Shown here: piece by piece, positions 53,088 to 62,558 of the stretch
Numbering within the stretch: position 1 is the stretch's first letter
Layout: the number at the start of each line of letters is the position of its first letter
Assembly (NCBI GenBank): GCA_017405945.1
Contig: JAFQZL010000003.1
Location: 1 to 64,000, forward strand
From: Acidaminococcaceae bacterium
GTDB lineage: Bacteria; Bacillota; Negativicutes; Acidaminococcales; Acidaminococcaceae
Length of the DNA stretch: 64,000 nucleotides
Direction: 5' to 3'
Program-made: the position numbers and the translations under genes
Notes under the pieces: model-generated
What the model was told of the DNA's origin: nothing
Seen by the model: only the letters and a program-made list of their open reading frames with translations
The model's database searches: none

Positions 53088-54137
53088 TTATTTTTTCTTG
53101 AAGATGCCGTCAAACTGTTTCAGCATATCTTTGGAACCGGTTGCCAGTGCCTGCAGGTCAACCTTCATAGCGCGTTTGGCAATGGTTTCGGCGCTTTCGC
53201 CCTTCTGTTTTACGTCTTTGCGGACGGACAGCAGATTGTTGGCAACCAGAACTTCCTGGCCTTCCTTGGAGAGGATGAAGTCAATCAGCAGTTTGCCGTT
53301 CTTTTCATTCTTGGCGCCTTTAACCAGAGCCACGGGGCTGAAAATGGAAACGATATCTTTGTCCAGATATACGAAATCGATGGTGGAGCCTTTGGCTTTC
53401 AGGTTGTTGGTTACATAGTCCAGACACATGCCGACCTTGTAAGCGCCGGCCGCGATCTGGTTGTGGGAAGCGGTGGTGCCGGACTGCAGTTCAGTGCCGT
53501 TGGCTTTCAGTTTTTCAAAGTATGCAGGACCGTAATCCTTGCTGGCCATCAATGCGCCAACCGCATATTTGGTGGTGCCTGCGGTGCCCGGGTCGGTCAT
53601 AACGATCTGGCCTTTCCATTTCGGATCCAGCAAATCGTTCCAGGTCTTGGGCGCTTCTTCTTTCTTAACTTTGGTGGTGTTATAGGCGATGCCCATGTTC
53701 ATCATACGGGCGCCGGTGTAGAAGCCTTCCGGATCGATAAAGGCCTTATCGATGTTCTTGGCTTCCGGAGATTCATATTTCTGGAGGATCTTCCCGTCGG
53801 CTTTGAATCCGATATAGTCGGCAGGGTCGCCAACCCAGATTACGTCAGCCGCAACCTGGCCGCCTTTAGCTTCGGTGAAGATTTTGGTTTTAACTTTGCC
53901 GGTGCCTGCGAAATAATAATCCATCTTAATGTTGGGATATTTCTTTTCAAAGGCTTTCTTAACCGCGTTCAGCTGGTCTTCCTGCATGGACGAATACAGC
54001 ATTACGGTATCGGTGGCAGCTGCCGCTTTCGGAGCGTCTTTCTTCGGGGCGTCAGCTTTTTTGTCCCCGCCGCCGCAACCGGCCATCATGAGAGCCATAA
54101 CCAGCATCAGGGAACCAGCAACATACGTTTTTTTCAT
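53088..54137 (-). CDS. Fe3+-type ABC transporter substrate-binding lipoprotein
   Basis: 349 residues. Lipoprotein signal with lipobox LMMAGC (Cys about residue 20), a Lys/Ala-rich linker, then a type-2 periplasmic binding fold of the ferric-iron/AfuA group: VMLYSSMQEDQLNAVKKAFE, ADVIWVGDPADY, and YNTTKVKKEEAPKTWNDLLDPKWKG. The Tyr-rich metal site typical of FbpA is not evident, so iron chelates, phosphonates or other anions remain possible. First gene of a four-gene minus-strand unit. GGAGGAG precedes the ATG. Confidence 0.87.
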   Translation of the reverse strand: MKKTYVAGSLMLVMALMMAGCGGGDKKADAPKKDAPKAAAATDTVMLYSSMQEDQLNAVKKAFEKKYPNIKMDYYFAGTGKVKTKIFTEAKGGQVAADVIWVGDPADYIGFKADGKILQKYESPEAKNIDKAFIDPEGFYTGARMMNMGIAYNTTKVKKEEAPKTWNDLLDPKWKGQIVMTDPGTAGTTKYAVGALMASKDYGPAYFEKLKANGTELQSGTTASHNQIAAGAYKVGMCLDYVTNNLKAKGSTIDFVYLDKDIVSIFSPVALVKGAKNEKNGKLLIDFILSKEGQEVLVANNLLSVRKDVKQKGESAETIAKRAMKVDLQALATGSKDMLKQFDGIFKKK

Positions 54138-54174
54138 AAAACTTCTCCTCCTTGATTTTTAAAATTTTAATACG

Positions 54175-54255
54175 ATTTTAAAATTATCATAAGGGTAATG
54201 TAAACTTACGGAAAGCTTACTCTATTATTATAACGCATGCCCATAAATGATTCAA
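54175..54255 (-). promoter_or_regulatory. promoter and possible operator of the iron-type ABC operon
   Basis: On the minus strand TTGAAT (54250-54255), 17-base spacer, TATAAT (54227-54232). Downstream, in the leader, an AT palindrome (GATTTTAAAATTATCATA, 54174-54191 on the plus strand) has some likeness to a Fur box, but the match is weak. Confidence 0.6.
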
Positions 54256-54319
54256 TGATTTGTGTGAGGTTTGGAAAAGTTTTTCTGAAGGAGACGAATG
54301 AATCAGTGTTTCCTGAAAT

Positions 54320-54348
54320 AAAAAAACCGCCCGTTTGGTGACGGGCGG
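54320..54348 (-). terminator. terminator of the His-rich protein gene
   Basis: CCGCCCGT (54327-54334) / ACGGGCGG (54341-54348), with seven T after it on the minus strand. Confidence 0.93.
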
Positions 54349-54360
54349 CTATGAGTGCCG

Positions 54361-54741
54361 TTATCTTCTGACACCGTGATGCTTATGATGTGCCGGCGGC
54401 ATATGCCGTACCGGGCCATGTAATTTAAAAGTGTGTTTGTGGGATTTCATATGGTGGGGCGGAGCATGTCTTACTGGAGTCCACGTATGGGAAACCGGAC
54501 CTCTGGTATGCATGGCAGGTCTGTGCAGGTCATGCCGGTGGTGCAACTGTTTTTTAAAGTGTTTGTGACCGTGTTTCTGTACAGGTTTGTAATGACGGTA
54601 CAGCGGACGTTTCACCTCCTGCTGTGCCTGCGCAAGGCTCATGCGGCCATTGGCGGCTTCACTGATTCCCGGTAAAAACGAAGTGGCAAGAAAAGCGGCC
54701 ATGCATGCGGCTGTTACTATTTTTTTGAAGTTGAATTTCAT
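54361..54741 (-). CDS. exported histidine-rich protein
   Basis: 126 residues; signal peptide (FKKIVTAACMAAFLATS, cleavage near SEA-AN). The ~96-residue mature part holds about 21 His plus many Lys, Arg and Pro, in HH, HKH and HHRH clusters, with no Cys and almost no acidic residues. Such composition suggests metal binding (Ni, Zn, Cu, Fe) or polyanion binding in the periplasm. AAGGAGG precedes the ATG. It lies directly upstream of the iron-type ABC operon on the same strand but has its own terminator. No family is recognised. Confidence 0.75.
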   Translation of the reverse strand: MKFNFKKIVTAACMAAFLATSFLPGISEAANGRMSLAQAQQEVKRPLYRHYKPVQKHGHKHFKKQLHHRHDLHRPAMHTRGPVSHTWTPVRHAPPHHMKSHKHTFKLHGPVRHMPPAHHKHHGVRR

Positions 54742-55194
54742 CTTGTTTCGCCTCCTTTTAATCGTTGTGTTGTTTTTAATAATTTGCCGGATTGATCCAA
54801 TCCCGGTTTGTTGTGTTTATAGTAAAAGAAAAAAAGGGCGAAAGCTTGACGGAAATATGTATTTTTTGTGTTCGTTTTATTCAATATTTTTACGCAAGTA
54901 TGAGTGGGAAACTGGTGTGCAGCATTTCCTTTTTGTCTGTTGCAGATTTTTTAAAAAAGCGCATTAAATACACGAAGTACATGAAAAGTACATGGATCAG
55001 ATCCCGCATCACTGCCGGCTTTTAATAATCCGGATGTACTTAATGTACTTTTTTTATACAGGATTTCCGTAAAAAAAGTATTATATGGAACAGAGCGGGA
55101 GAAAAAGTACACTAAATATACTGAATATCTGTAAACCGCATGAATACTGGAGTCGCATCGATGTACTTTTTTCAGGAAAAGTGCATTATGCATT
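54742..55194. other. intergenic region with putative replication-origin repeats
   Basis: No gene. AT-rich and full of AAGTACA words in the part next to the D5 helicase gene (see the repeat entry). The part near 54760-54960 shows nothing recognisable; short frames there lack binding sites. Confidence 0.5.
54975..55168. repeat. six AAGTACA/TGTACTT repeats (candidate iterons)
   Basis: AAGTACA at 54975, 54986 and 55105, and its inverse TGTACTT at 55035, 55044 and 55162; most are flanked by A or T runs (AAAAGTACA). Two lie 11 bases apart, about one helical turn, and two 9 bases apart. A degenerate seventh copy (AAAAGTATT) is near 55075. The block lies immediately 3' of a D5-type helicase gene. 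Confidence 0.7.
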
Positions 55195-56694
55195 TCAGCG
55201 TAAACATAAATTATCATAACCAAAACCGGTTGCCCGGCGTATTTTCATTTTCCCGTGCAGCTGCATGGCTTCGGCAAAACTTTTGCGCTGCCAGCCGTGG
55301 CTGCCGTTCCTGGAAAGCCAGTTGTTGAAATCTTCCAGCGCCTTGTTGAATTTCAGAAAGCCCAGGCTGGGTTCCGTCCGCTCGTCCAGCCACTGCTGCA
55401 GCAAATCGCTTTCTTCATAAAACGCGGAAGCGGCTTTGGCTACTTCGTCCGGCACATCGTTGTCCAGTCCTTCTGCGAACCAGAGTTTTGCGCCTTCCAC
55501 GCACCAGGTCAGGCAGGCGTTCAGGTTTTCCGGCTGCAGCAGTTTCTGTTTTAACCGGGTATCCTGGTTTTCAATTTGCGCCGTAAAAGGAACAATCACC
55601 AGACGGCGGCGGATGCCTTTGTCCATGGCATCTGAAATCGCAGGCAGATGGTTGGTCTGCATGATCAGCTTGAAGGCGGGGCGGAACTCAAACGGTTCCG
55701 CGTTCAGATGCCGGGCCGTCAGCGTGTCGCCGCCGGTGAGGAGTTTCACCCTGGCTTCGTCCAGGCGGCGGTTACTGTTGCTTTCGCTGGAAAGCACGTA
55801 GCGCTTGCCGGGCAGTTTGGCGAACTCCGGGGTGGGACGCTGCCCGTCGGTCGCATAAGCTGTGGCCAGCAATGTGTCGATGGACAGGGCGGCCTTGTAG
55901 TCGCTGACAGCTGCCGCAATGGTTTCAAAGAACGTGCCCTTGCCGCTGCCCCCGGGGCCGCAGGCAATGACGAATTTTTCTTCTTCCGTGCTGCCGGTAA
56001 GACAGTAGCCCATGAACTTCTGCATCCAGCGGCGGACGGACGGGTCGGGCAGGATGGTGCTGACAGTCTGCAGCCAGAGGTTTCCGGGCAAAGATGTGGC
56101 GTTCCCCGCGTTGTTTGCGCTGTGACCGGCCGAAACGCTGTCCTCCGTTGCTACCTTTTTTGTGCTTTTTTCGTCTTCGCAGGCATCGGAAATCTGTTCG
56201 TTTGTGGCAACATTTTCCTCGTAACCTGCGGCACAGATTTTTGTCAGCAGATCCTTTTTGTCGAAAGGCTGCAAGGTTCCGGTGGCAAGGTCCAGGGTTC
56301 CGTTCTGCACATTGAGCAGGAACGGATTGGCGTCAAAGGAAGCGAAGTCCGTCGCGTTGCAACCCTGCCAGTAGTTCACGGTATCTTTAAAACTGTGCAG
56401 GGATTCCGATTTCCGCAGCCAGTCCAAAACATAAGCGCGGTGCTTTTGTTCTGTGGGGTCCAGTGTCTGGGGCAGGCTGCGAATGGCGGAAGCCAGCTGC
56501 CGGTACGCATCTACCGAAGCGTTGCGCAGCGCGGCGTTGGTTTCTTCCTGCCAGCGCTGCCCGTTCCAGTGTACCCACCGGTTGATCTGCGGAACAAACT
56601 TCCAGTCGCTTCCGATCAGGGAGTGAAGCCGTTCCGCGTTGCCCGGATTGGTGCAGGGCAGGTTCATCAGGTACTTGATCTGGGTTTTATTCAT
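55195..56694 (-). CDS. phage/plasmid P4-type D5 helicase-primase protein
   Basis: 499 residues of the D5_N / SF3-helicase type used by satellite phages and phage-plasmids to start replication. D5_N-like region at about 80-230 (NGTLDLATGTLQPFDKKDLLTK...), Walker A CGPGGSGKGTFFE at 246-254, a B-type segment, sensor QTNHLPAISDAMDKGIRRR, and a C-terminal winged-helix-like end. A polar Ala/Asn/Ser-rich insert fills about 160-203. No catalytic primase (Toprim or AEP) N-terminus is present. ATG 56694 is chosen for AAGGAGG at 56706-56712. No integrase, capsid or regulator genes accompany it, so it looks like the sole survivor of an element. Confidence 0.88.
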   Translation of the reverse strand: MNKTQIKYLMNLPCTNPGNAERLHSLIGSDWKFVPQINRWVHWNGQRWQEETNAALRNASVDAYRQLASAIRSLPQTLDPTEQKHRAYVLDWLRKSESLHSFKDTVNYWQGCNATDFASFDANPFLLNVQNGTLDLATGTLQPFDKKDLLTKICAAGYEENVATNEQISDACEDEKSTKKVATEDSVSAGHSANNAGNATSLPGNLWLQTVSTILPDPSVRRWMQKFMGYCLTGSTEEEKFVIACGPGGSGKGTFFETIAAAVSDYKAALSIDTLLATAYATDGQRPTPEFAKLPGKRYVLSSESNSNRRLDEARVKLLTGGDTLTARHLNAEPFEFRPAFKLIMQTNHLPAISDAMDKGIRRRLVIVPFTAQIENQDTRLKQKLLQPENLNACLTWCVEGAKLWFAEGLDNDVPDEVAKAASAFYEESDLLQQWLDERTEPSLGFLKFNKALEDFNNWLSRNGSHGWQRKSFAEAMQLHGKMKIRRATGFGYDNLCLR

Positions 56695-56748
56695 TGGTAT
56701 ATGATCCTCCTTGAAATATCTTTTCACTGATATATCCGCAAAAATCAA

Positions 56749-57131
56749 AAATTTGAAACCATAATTTTACAAAAAAATTTACTTTTTTTCGCCTGAGGTT
56801 TGTAAACAGGGTCCGGTTTTGAAAAATATATATTTAGTCCCCCACTATATACAAACAAATCAGGTGCAGATTTTTAAATGGTGTTTTTTTACCTCTCTAC
56901 TAATAATCTCCACAAGGGGTGTCCAAATCTTAGGTGATTTTTAATTTTTTTTTAAAATGTTACAAAAAAAGTGAAAAGAGTTTACAGTTTTTTGTGTGAA
57001 TTAGCACTGGATGTTTTAATGAGTTTGCGGTACAATTATCTGCGAAATCTGTTAAAATGAATTTGATTTGCGGAGAATGAAATATATTTTTTAAGCATTT
57101 TAACTTTTTTGCGGAAAGGAAACTGCATCCG
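56749..57131. other. very AT-rich intergenic region upstream of the D5 helicase
   Basis: About 380 bases with long A and T runs, the palindrome GTTTGTAAAC near 56799 and no coding frame. It separates the divergent helicase and phosphatase genes and must hold both promoters; no clean consensus could be fixed. Confidence 0.45.
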
Positions 57132-57602
57132 ATGATAAAAATTTTATTTGTCTGCCATGGCAACATCTGCCGTTCGCCCATGGCGGAGTTTGTCATGAAA
57201 GATATGGTGCGCAAGGCCGGCCTGGAAAAAATGTTTGTGATTGATTCCAAAGCCGCCCGGCGGGATGAGCTGGGGAACGATACCCATTACGGCACAAAAG
57301 CCAAACTGCGCCAGATGGGAATCCCGTTTGCGAAACGCAGGGCCACGCTGTTGACAAAAGAAGATTATGCCGCCTATGATTACCTGGTTGCCATGGACGC
57401 GGAAAACATCCGTGACATGCTGCGGCTGTTTGGCAGCGACCCGGATAAAAAAATAGCCAGTCTTTTACGTTTTGCCGGGGAAAACCGGGAAGTGGCGGAT
57501 CCCTGGTACACGGGGAATTTTGACGAGACCTATGACGATGTGGTAAAAGGATGCAGGGGATTGTTGCAATTCATAATTAAAAACGGAACGCCCATCCTGT
57601 AA
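57132..57602 (+). CDS. low-molecular-weight protein-tyrosine phosphatase
   Basis: 156 residues with the whole LMW-PTP signature: phosphate loop VCHGNICRS (Cys8, Arg14) and catalytic acid Asp123 in DPWYTG. Such enzymes dephosphorylate tyrosine on proteins, often bacterial tyrosine kinases of polysaccharide export; none is in the window, so the target is unknown. AAAGGAAA precedes the ATG. Its stop codon lies inside the loop of the terminator that follows. Confidence 0.93.
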   Translation: MIKILFVCHGNICRSPMAEFVMKDMVRKAGLEKMFVIDSKAARRDELGNDTHYGTKAKLRQMGIPFAKRRATLLTKEDYAAYDYLVAMDAENIRDMLRLFGSDPDKKIASLLRFAGENREVADPWYTGNFDETYDDVVKGCRGLLQFIIKNGTPIL

Positions 57603-57619
57603 ACAGGGTGGGCGTTTTT
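57589..57619 (+). terminator. terminator of the phosphatase gene
   Basis: CGCCCATCCTG (57589-57599) / CAGGGTGGGCG (57604-57614), then TTTTT. The gene's TAA is in the loop. Confidence 0.92.
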
Positions 57620-57644
57620 CCTTGAATGCCTGTGTATTCTGTTT

Positions 57645-58562
57645 TTATTTTATTTTCCGGACCAGGGGATTGCCCAGCACGGCCCGTCCGTTTTCACGGA
57701 ATACATCCCAGTGGCCTTCAAACAGGCTGTGGACCGGTTTTCCGTCAATATTGTCCACGGCATGCAGCTGGAAATATACACGGCAGACCCCGCCGGATCT
57801 GTCGCAGTTCAGCACCCTGACTTCCTGGCTGACCGTGGTCGCGAAGCCGGACTGCCATCCGTTAAAGCCGACCTGGCTTTTCCATGCTTCGGAAAACATG
57901 TTGTAGGCTTCGTCATAATACTTATGATTCAGGTTATAGTAGAAGGTGCGGACCCGTTCCATGGCCTGTTCGGAAGTTAAATCCGCTTCGGGCTTTACAT
58001 CGGCAGGGGAAAAATCACCGTTCCGGATGAGGAAATTCAGTTCGTCCAGCGTATTAATTGCCAGTTCGCAGTTTTTCTTTTCATAGAGATAGTCATGATA
58101 GTGGGTCGCATTCGCGCCGGAAGCGGTGAAAAGACCTCCATCCACAATATATCCCGCGTTTGCTATGGAATACAGGGCGTACACATGGAAATGATGGGTG
58201 TTTCCTTCCCACCAGCCCGCGTTTACGTCCTTGTCACGGGTATCGTTGGGAACGGCAAAGTGCAGGATGCTCAGGCAGTCGCCGGGATTTTTCTGCTGTT
58301 CAAGCAGCTTCGGCACGACTTCGTCCGCGTTTTCCAGAAGGGCGGCCCGTCCGTTGCGGAGATCCGCGCTGATACAGCCTTTTGTGGTAAAGGCTACAAA
58401 ACGGTGGTTGTAATTGCCGTAGCTGGTCTTTGTGACATAAACGCCGGGAAATCCCAGCTTTGCCAGTTCCGCCGCCGCGGCGTCCTCCCGGGGACCGGCT
58501 TCCGCAGCCATGGAAAGGATCAGCAGCAGTGAACAGGCGATGACAGCAAAAAGGTGTTTCAT
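57645..58562 (-). CDS. secreted protein of unknown function
   Basis: 305 residues, signal peptide (HLFAVIACSLLLILSM, cleavage at AEA-GP). The first ~175 mature residues are unrecognised, with a His/Trp-rich segment (NAGWWEGNTHHFHVYALY). The C-terminal ~110 residues look like an NTF2-like fold: MERVRTFYYNLNHKYYDEAYNMFSEAWKSQ then strands ending HWDVFRENGRAVLG. AGGAGGG precedes the ATG on the minus strand. It is convergent with the phosphatase gene and monocistronic. Confidence 0.7.
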   Translation of the reverse strand: MKHLFAVIACSLLLILSMAAEAGPREDAAAAELAKLGFPGVYVTKTSYGNYNHRFVAFTTKGCISADLRNGRAALLENADEVVPKLLEQQKNPGDCLSILHFAVPNDTRDKDVNAGWWEGNTHHFHVYALYSIANAGYIVDGGLFTASGANATHYHDYLYEKKNCELAINTLDELNFLIRNGDFSPADVKPEADLTSEQAMERVRTFYYNLNHKYYDEAYNMFSEAWKSQVGFNGWQSGFATTVSQEVRVLNCDRSGGVCRVYFQLHAVDNIDGKPVHSLFEGHWDVFRENGRAVLGNPLVRKIK

Positions 58563-58751
58563 AAAAGAGTCCCTCCTTTTCCCGCAGCAGTTAGTGCAGG
58601 CAGTTAGTATTATAGCATTTCGTCCGCCGACACGGCAGCGTTCAGATGTTTATCTGATTCCTATTATACATGAAATCGTTACAGGGGTGTTGACGAATTT
58701 CGGATTTCCGCTGGGAACCGGACGGATTTTTTTCTTTCAATATTATTAAAA

Positions 58752-58780
58752 TTGACGAATACTGTGTAGAGTTGTATAAT
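58752..58780 (+). promoter_or_regulatory. promoter of leuS
   Basis: TTGACG (58752-58757), 17-base spacer, TATAAT (58775-58780). The 110-base leader shows no T-box, unlike the leucine biosynthesis genes. Confidence 0.85.
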
Positions 58781-58890
58781 TTAATAGTTACAGCGATGTT
58801 CGGGAATATTCATCAGGATATAATGGAACAAAGCTATGGGACGGATGAAAAAATTTTTAATTAGTTACTTAAACCCGGGAGGTTATAAAT

Positions 58891-61377
58891 ATGATGGAAG
58901 AAAAATATGCTCCCCATGCCATAGAAAAGAAATGGCAGCAGTACTGGGAAGAGCACGACACCTTTAAACGTGAGATTGATACGGCCAAACCCAAATCCTA
59001 TGTATTGGAGATGTTCCCGTATCCCTCCGGCAATCTGCATATGGGCCATGTGCGCAACTATTCCATTGGCGACGTGGTTGCCCGTTTCCGCACCATGCGG
59101 GGCTTTAATGTATTGCATCCCATGGGCTTTGACTCCTTTGGCATGCCGGCGGAAAATGCGGCCATCGAGCATGGGATCCCTCCCAAGAAATGGACGCTGG
59201 AAAACATTGAAAACATGACCCGCCAGTTAAAACAGCTGGGTCTTTCCTACGACTGGAACCGGGAAGCCATTACCTGTAAGCCTGATTATTACAAATGGAC
59301 GGAATGGTTCTTCGAACTGTTCTACAAACGCGGCCTGGCGGTGAAGAAGAATTCTTCCGTGAACTGGTGCGACCACTGCAACACGGTGCTGGCCAACGAG
59401 CAGGTAGAAGACGGAAAATGCTGGCGCTGCAAGCATGAAGTACACAAGAAACAGCTGAGCCAGTGGTTCTTCAAGATTACTGATTACGCGGACGAGCTGC
59501 TGAAGGATCTGGAAAAGATTCCCGGCTGGCCGGAACGCGTTAAGGTGATGCAGGAAAACTGGATCGGGCGCAGCGAAGGTTTGGAATTCAGCTTTGATGT
59601 GCCGGCGCTGAACGAAAAGCTGCCGGTTTACACCACCCGTCCGGACACGATCCAGGGCGTTACCTTTGTGGTTGTTCCGCCGGAGCATCCCATTGTGGAA
59701 AAAATGTTGCAGGGCAATCCCCGTGAAGCCGAGCTGCGTGAATTCTGCGATAAAGTACGCAACACCAGCGATATCGAGCGTACCTCCAGCACCAGTGAAA
59801 AGCTGGGCATGTACACGGGCTTTGACTGCGTGCATCCCCTGACCGGACACAAGGTACAGATCTGGATCACCAACTATGTACTGTTTGATTACGGCACCGG
59901 CGCGGTTATGGGCGTGCCAACCCACGATTCCCGTGACTGGCAGTTCGCTACCAAATATAATATTCCCAAGATTCTGGTTATCCAGCCCAAAGACAAAGAA
60001 CTGAAGCTGGAAGATATGACGGATGCCTATGAAGAAGACGGCATCATGGTAAACAGCGGCAAGTTCGACGGCATGACCAACATCGAAGCCATGTCCGCCG
60101 TCAGCGATGAGATCGAACGCATCGGCGCAGGCAAACGCCGCGTTAACTACCGTCTCCGTGACTGGCTGATTTCCCGGCAGCGTTACTGGGGCGCACCCAT
60201 TCCCATCATTTACTGCCCCAACTGCGGCGAAGTGCTGGTACCGGAAGAAGATCTGCCGGTGCTGCTGCCGGAAGACGTAAAATTTGACGCAGGCGCCAAG
60301 TCCCCGCTGGCTACCAGCGAGAGCTTCCTGCATTGCAAGTGCCCGAAGTGCGGCGCGGACGCTACCCGTGAGACGGACACCATGGACACTTTCCTGTGTT
60401 CTTCCTGGTACTTCCTGCGTTACACCGACCCGAAGAATGACAAGGCTCCCTTTGCCAAGGAAGCCAACGCCTACTGGGGTCCCGTTGACCAGTACATCGG
60501 CGGTATCGAACACGCCATCCTCCATCTGCTGTACTCCCGCTTCTTCCTGAAAGTGCTGCGGGATGCCGGCATGGTGGACTACGACGAACCCTTTACCAAC
60601 CTGCTGACCCAGGGCATGGTAATCAAAGACGGGGCCAAGATGAGCAAATCCCTGGGCAACGTGGTATCCCCGGAAGAGATTCTGGAAAAATACGGCGCCG
60701 ACACGGCCCGCCTCTTTATCCTGTTCGCAGCTCCCCCGGAACGTGAGCTGGACTGGAGCGATTCCGGCGTGGAAGGCAGCTTCCGTTTTATTAACCGCGT
60801 ATGGCGTATCATCTGGCATTATAAAGATGTCGTGGCGCAGAAAGTTACCTCTTATGACGCTGCAGGTCTGGACGAAGCGGATAAGGAACTGCGCCGCGCG
60901 TTAAACGCTTCCATTAAGAAAGTTACGGAAGACGTGGAGCAGCGTTTCAACTTCAACACGGCCATCAGCTCCCTGATGGAACTGGTGAACGCCATGTATG
61001 CCTATAAGGACGGCAAGCAGGAATACAACGCAGGCCTGGTTTACGAAACCGTAAAGGACCTGCTGCTGCTGCTGGCTCCCTTTGTTCCCCATGTTACGGA
61101 AGAACTGTGGCATGGCGTGATCGATGAAAACACCAGCGTACACGACCAGTCCTGGCCGGCTTACGATGAAGCGGCACTGAAAGTTGACAATGTGGAAATC
61201 GTTCTGCAGATCAACGGCAAAGTGCGTGGCCGTCTGGTAGTTCCGTCCGAAGCGTCCAGAGAGGAACTGGAAAAAGTCGCCCTGGCCGATGAGCGGATCA
61301 AATCCCTGATCGGTGACGGAACCGTACGAAAAATAATTGCGGTGCCGGGCAGACTGGTAAATATTGTAGTAAAATAG
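58891..61377 (+). CDS. leuS: leucyl-tRNA synthetase
   Basis: Charges tRNA-Leu. 828 residues, normal bacterial length. Class I motifs: HIGH variant HMGH at 50-53 in [15 protein letters not shown], and KMSKS at 583-587. The CP1 editing domain (about 220-410, with TTRPDTIQG and the [15 protein letters not shown] segment) and a zinc-type Cys cluster (CPKCG) are present, and the C-terminal anticodon-binding and LeuRS-C domains end LVNIVVK. GGGAGG precedes the ATG. A fold-back element starts 6 bases after the stop. Confidence 0.97.
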   Translation: MMEEKYAPHAIEKKWQQYWEEHDTFKREIDTAKPKSYVLEMFPYPSGNLHMGHVRNYSIGDVVARFRTMRGFNVLHPMGFDSFGMPAENAAIEHGIPPKKWTLENIENMTRQLKQLGLSYDWNREAITCKPDYYKWTEWFFELFYKRGLAVKKNSSVNWCDHCNTVLANEQVEDGKCWRCKHEVHKKQLSQWFFKITDYADELLKDLEKIPGWPERVKVMQENWIGRSEGLEFSFDVPALNEKLPVYTTRPDTIQGVTFVVVPPEHPIVEKMLQGNPREAELREFCDKVRNTSDIERTSSTSEKLGMYTGFDCVHPLTGHKVQIWITNYVLFDYGTGAVMGVPTHDSRDWQFATKYNIPKILVIQPKDKELKLEDMTDAYEEDGIMVNSGKFDGMTNIEAMSAVSDEIERIGAGKRRVNYRLRDWLISRQRYWGAPIPIIYCPNCGEVLVPEEDLPVLLPEDVKFDAGAKSPLATSESFLHCKCPKCGADATRETDTMDTFLCSSWYFLRYTDPKNDKAPFAKEANAYWGPVDQYIGGIEHAILHLLYSRFFLKVLRDAGMVDYDEPFTNLLTQGMVIKDGAKMSKSLGNVVSPEEILEKYGADTARLFILFAAPPERELDWSDSGVEGSFRFINRVWRIIWHYKDVVAQKVTSYDAAGLDEADKELRRALNASIKKVTEDVEQRFNFNTAISSLMELVNAMYAYKDGKQEYNAGLVYETVKDLLLLLAPFVPHVTEELWHGVIDENTSVHDQSWPAYDEAALKVDNVEIVLQINGKVRGRLVVPSEASREELEKVALADERIKSLIGDGTVRKIIAVPGRLVNIVVK

Positions 61378-61382
61378 TTTTG

Positions 61383-61500
61383 AGGAGACGCTGATTAAAT
61401 GAATTTGTGCGCTGACCGGTGCTTTTTGTGACTGGCTGCGTCAATGTCTCTTCCGTAAATTAAAAATGAATAAGGGGGATGCTGGTCGCGCAGCGTCTCC
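61383..61500. repeat. 118-base fold-back element with perfect 10-base inverted ends (MITE-like)
   Basis: GGAGACGCTG at 61383-61392 and CAGCGTCTCC at 61491-61500 are exact inverses, and inside them GCGCTGACC pairs with GGTCGCGC, so the element folds into a long imperfect hairpin. No clear target-site duplication is seen and there is no reading frame. It could be a miniature inverted-repeat element or a structured RNA. Confidence 0.5.
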
Positions 61501-61704
61501 CTGCAAATTTTCGCAGACCTGTAGCCGTTCTGCAGGCCTGCGCACTTTTGTTCTTTACCGATCTTGCTGATGATTGGAAAGGGGTAACGGATTCCTGCGC
61601 AAACAGTTGCGCGGAGCCGGCGATTTCTCTTCATGAACAGGATGGGTAAAGGGAAAAAGAGGCGCGTATTGTTTGTGAATATTCTTGTTGCGAACAGAAT
61701 AAGG
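61501..61704. other. noncoding stretch upstream of the comE terminator
   Basis: No gene. Contains a hairpin GCGCAA-ACAG-TTGCGC near 61600 and a Gly-rich-looking GC block, then AT-rich sequence. I could not match it to a known riboswitch. Confidence 0.4.
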
Positions 61705-61770
61705 CGAATGGAATTTCTGTACCGGCATACCCGAAACGGTATGTTGCAGAGATTCCATTCGTCTTTTTTT
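61705..61770 (+). terminator. long hairpin terminator before comEA
   Basis: 15-bp outer stem CGAATGGAATTTCTG / CAGAGATTCCATTCG (one T-G pair), with an inner CATACC/GGTATG hairpin and seven T. It lies 330 bases after leuS and 45 before comEA. Confidence 0.9.
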
Positions 61771-61814
61771 GTAAATTGTTGAACGCAGTTTAGAAAAAGA
61801 AAGGACTGATTGTG

Positions 61815-62468
61815 ATGGAAAAACGAACCCTGCAGAAATTAGGTCTTCTCTGTGCCAGCGTCGCCTTATGCAGCGCCGCTTCCTGGTGGAGCAGTAGCAG
61901 TAATGAAGAAGCGGACCGGCAGGTGCAGAAGCTGGCGGAGCAGCCAGTAGTGGAGCAGATGCAGGAAATAAAAATCACGGTGTGTGTCAGCGGGGCGGTG
62001 ACGAAGCCGGGGCTTTATGAAGTGACGAAGGGTAGCCGGGCGCAGCAGGTCATCGAACTGGCAGGCGGCGTGACGGAAGAAGCGGACATGGACAGGGTCA
62101 ACCTGGCCCAGTTGTGCAAGGACGGCGGACACATTAAAGTGCCGCGGTTGTCAAAGGCAAGAATGAAAAAGAAGATGGAAGATAAGGCAATGGCGAAGGA
62201 TTCAAATCAGGCGGGCGATGCAAAAAATGTGACCGGTTCAAATCAGAATCATAGTCCGGACAGGAATATTTCCGGGGAAATACTGATCAGCCTTAATTCC
62301 GCATCCGAAACGGAACTTACGCAGCTTCCCGGAGTGGGGGAGGCTACGGCCCGGCGTATCATTTCTTTCCGTAAGCGGCAGGGGTTTCAACGGGTAGAAG
62401 AATTGATGAAGGTTCCCGGTATCGGCCCGGCAAAATTCGCGAAGATGAAACCCTATCTGGCGTTGTAA
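61815..62468 (+). CDS. comEA: ComEA-type DNA-binding competence protein
   Basis: 217 residues: an N-terminal membrane anchor (LGLLCASVALCSAASWW), an SLBB domain (about 55-115: ITVCVSGAVTKPGLYEV...), a Lys/Ser-rich linker, and a C-terminal helix-hairpin-helix pair (ISLNSASETELTQLPGVGEATARRII and VPGIGPAKFAKMKPYL). ComEA binds incoming DNA outside the cytoplasmic membrane in transformation. ATG 61815 follows a GTG at 61812; AGAAAGGA precedes it. comEC follows, as in most competence loci. Confidence 0.9.
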   Translation: MEKRTLQKLGLLCASVALCSAASWWSSSSNEEADRQVQKLAEQPVVEQMQEIKITVCVSGAVTKPGLYEVTKGSRAQQVIELAGGVTEEADMDRVNLAQLCKDGGHIKVPRLSKARMKKKMEDKAMAKDSNQAGDAKNVTGSNQNHSPDRNISGEILISLNSASETELTQLPGVGEATARRIISFRKRQGFQRVEELMKVPGIGPAKFAKMKPYLAL

Positions 62469-62558
62469 GGCAGTTAGCATAGAAAGAATATACAGGTATA
62501 GATATAGATAAAGTTATAAATTTAGCTATATGTTACATACACGGAAAGGAGATGGCAT

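Noticed and set aside
54975-55168. CRISPR array
   Set aside because: Repeats are only 7 bases, irregularly spaced and in both orientations, and no cas genes are present.
59227-60819. 530-codon open frame antisense to leuS, and similar long antisense frames inside serA, codA, the purine permease, the RND pump, the binding protein gene (53076-54155) and the D5 gene (55648-56730)
   Set aside because: All lie wholly opposite well-identified genes, lack binding sites and read as low-complexity His/Arg/Gln-rich products typical of reverse-complement shadows in GC-rich genes.
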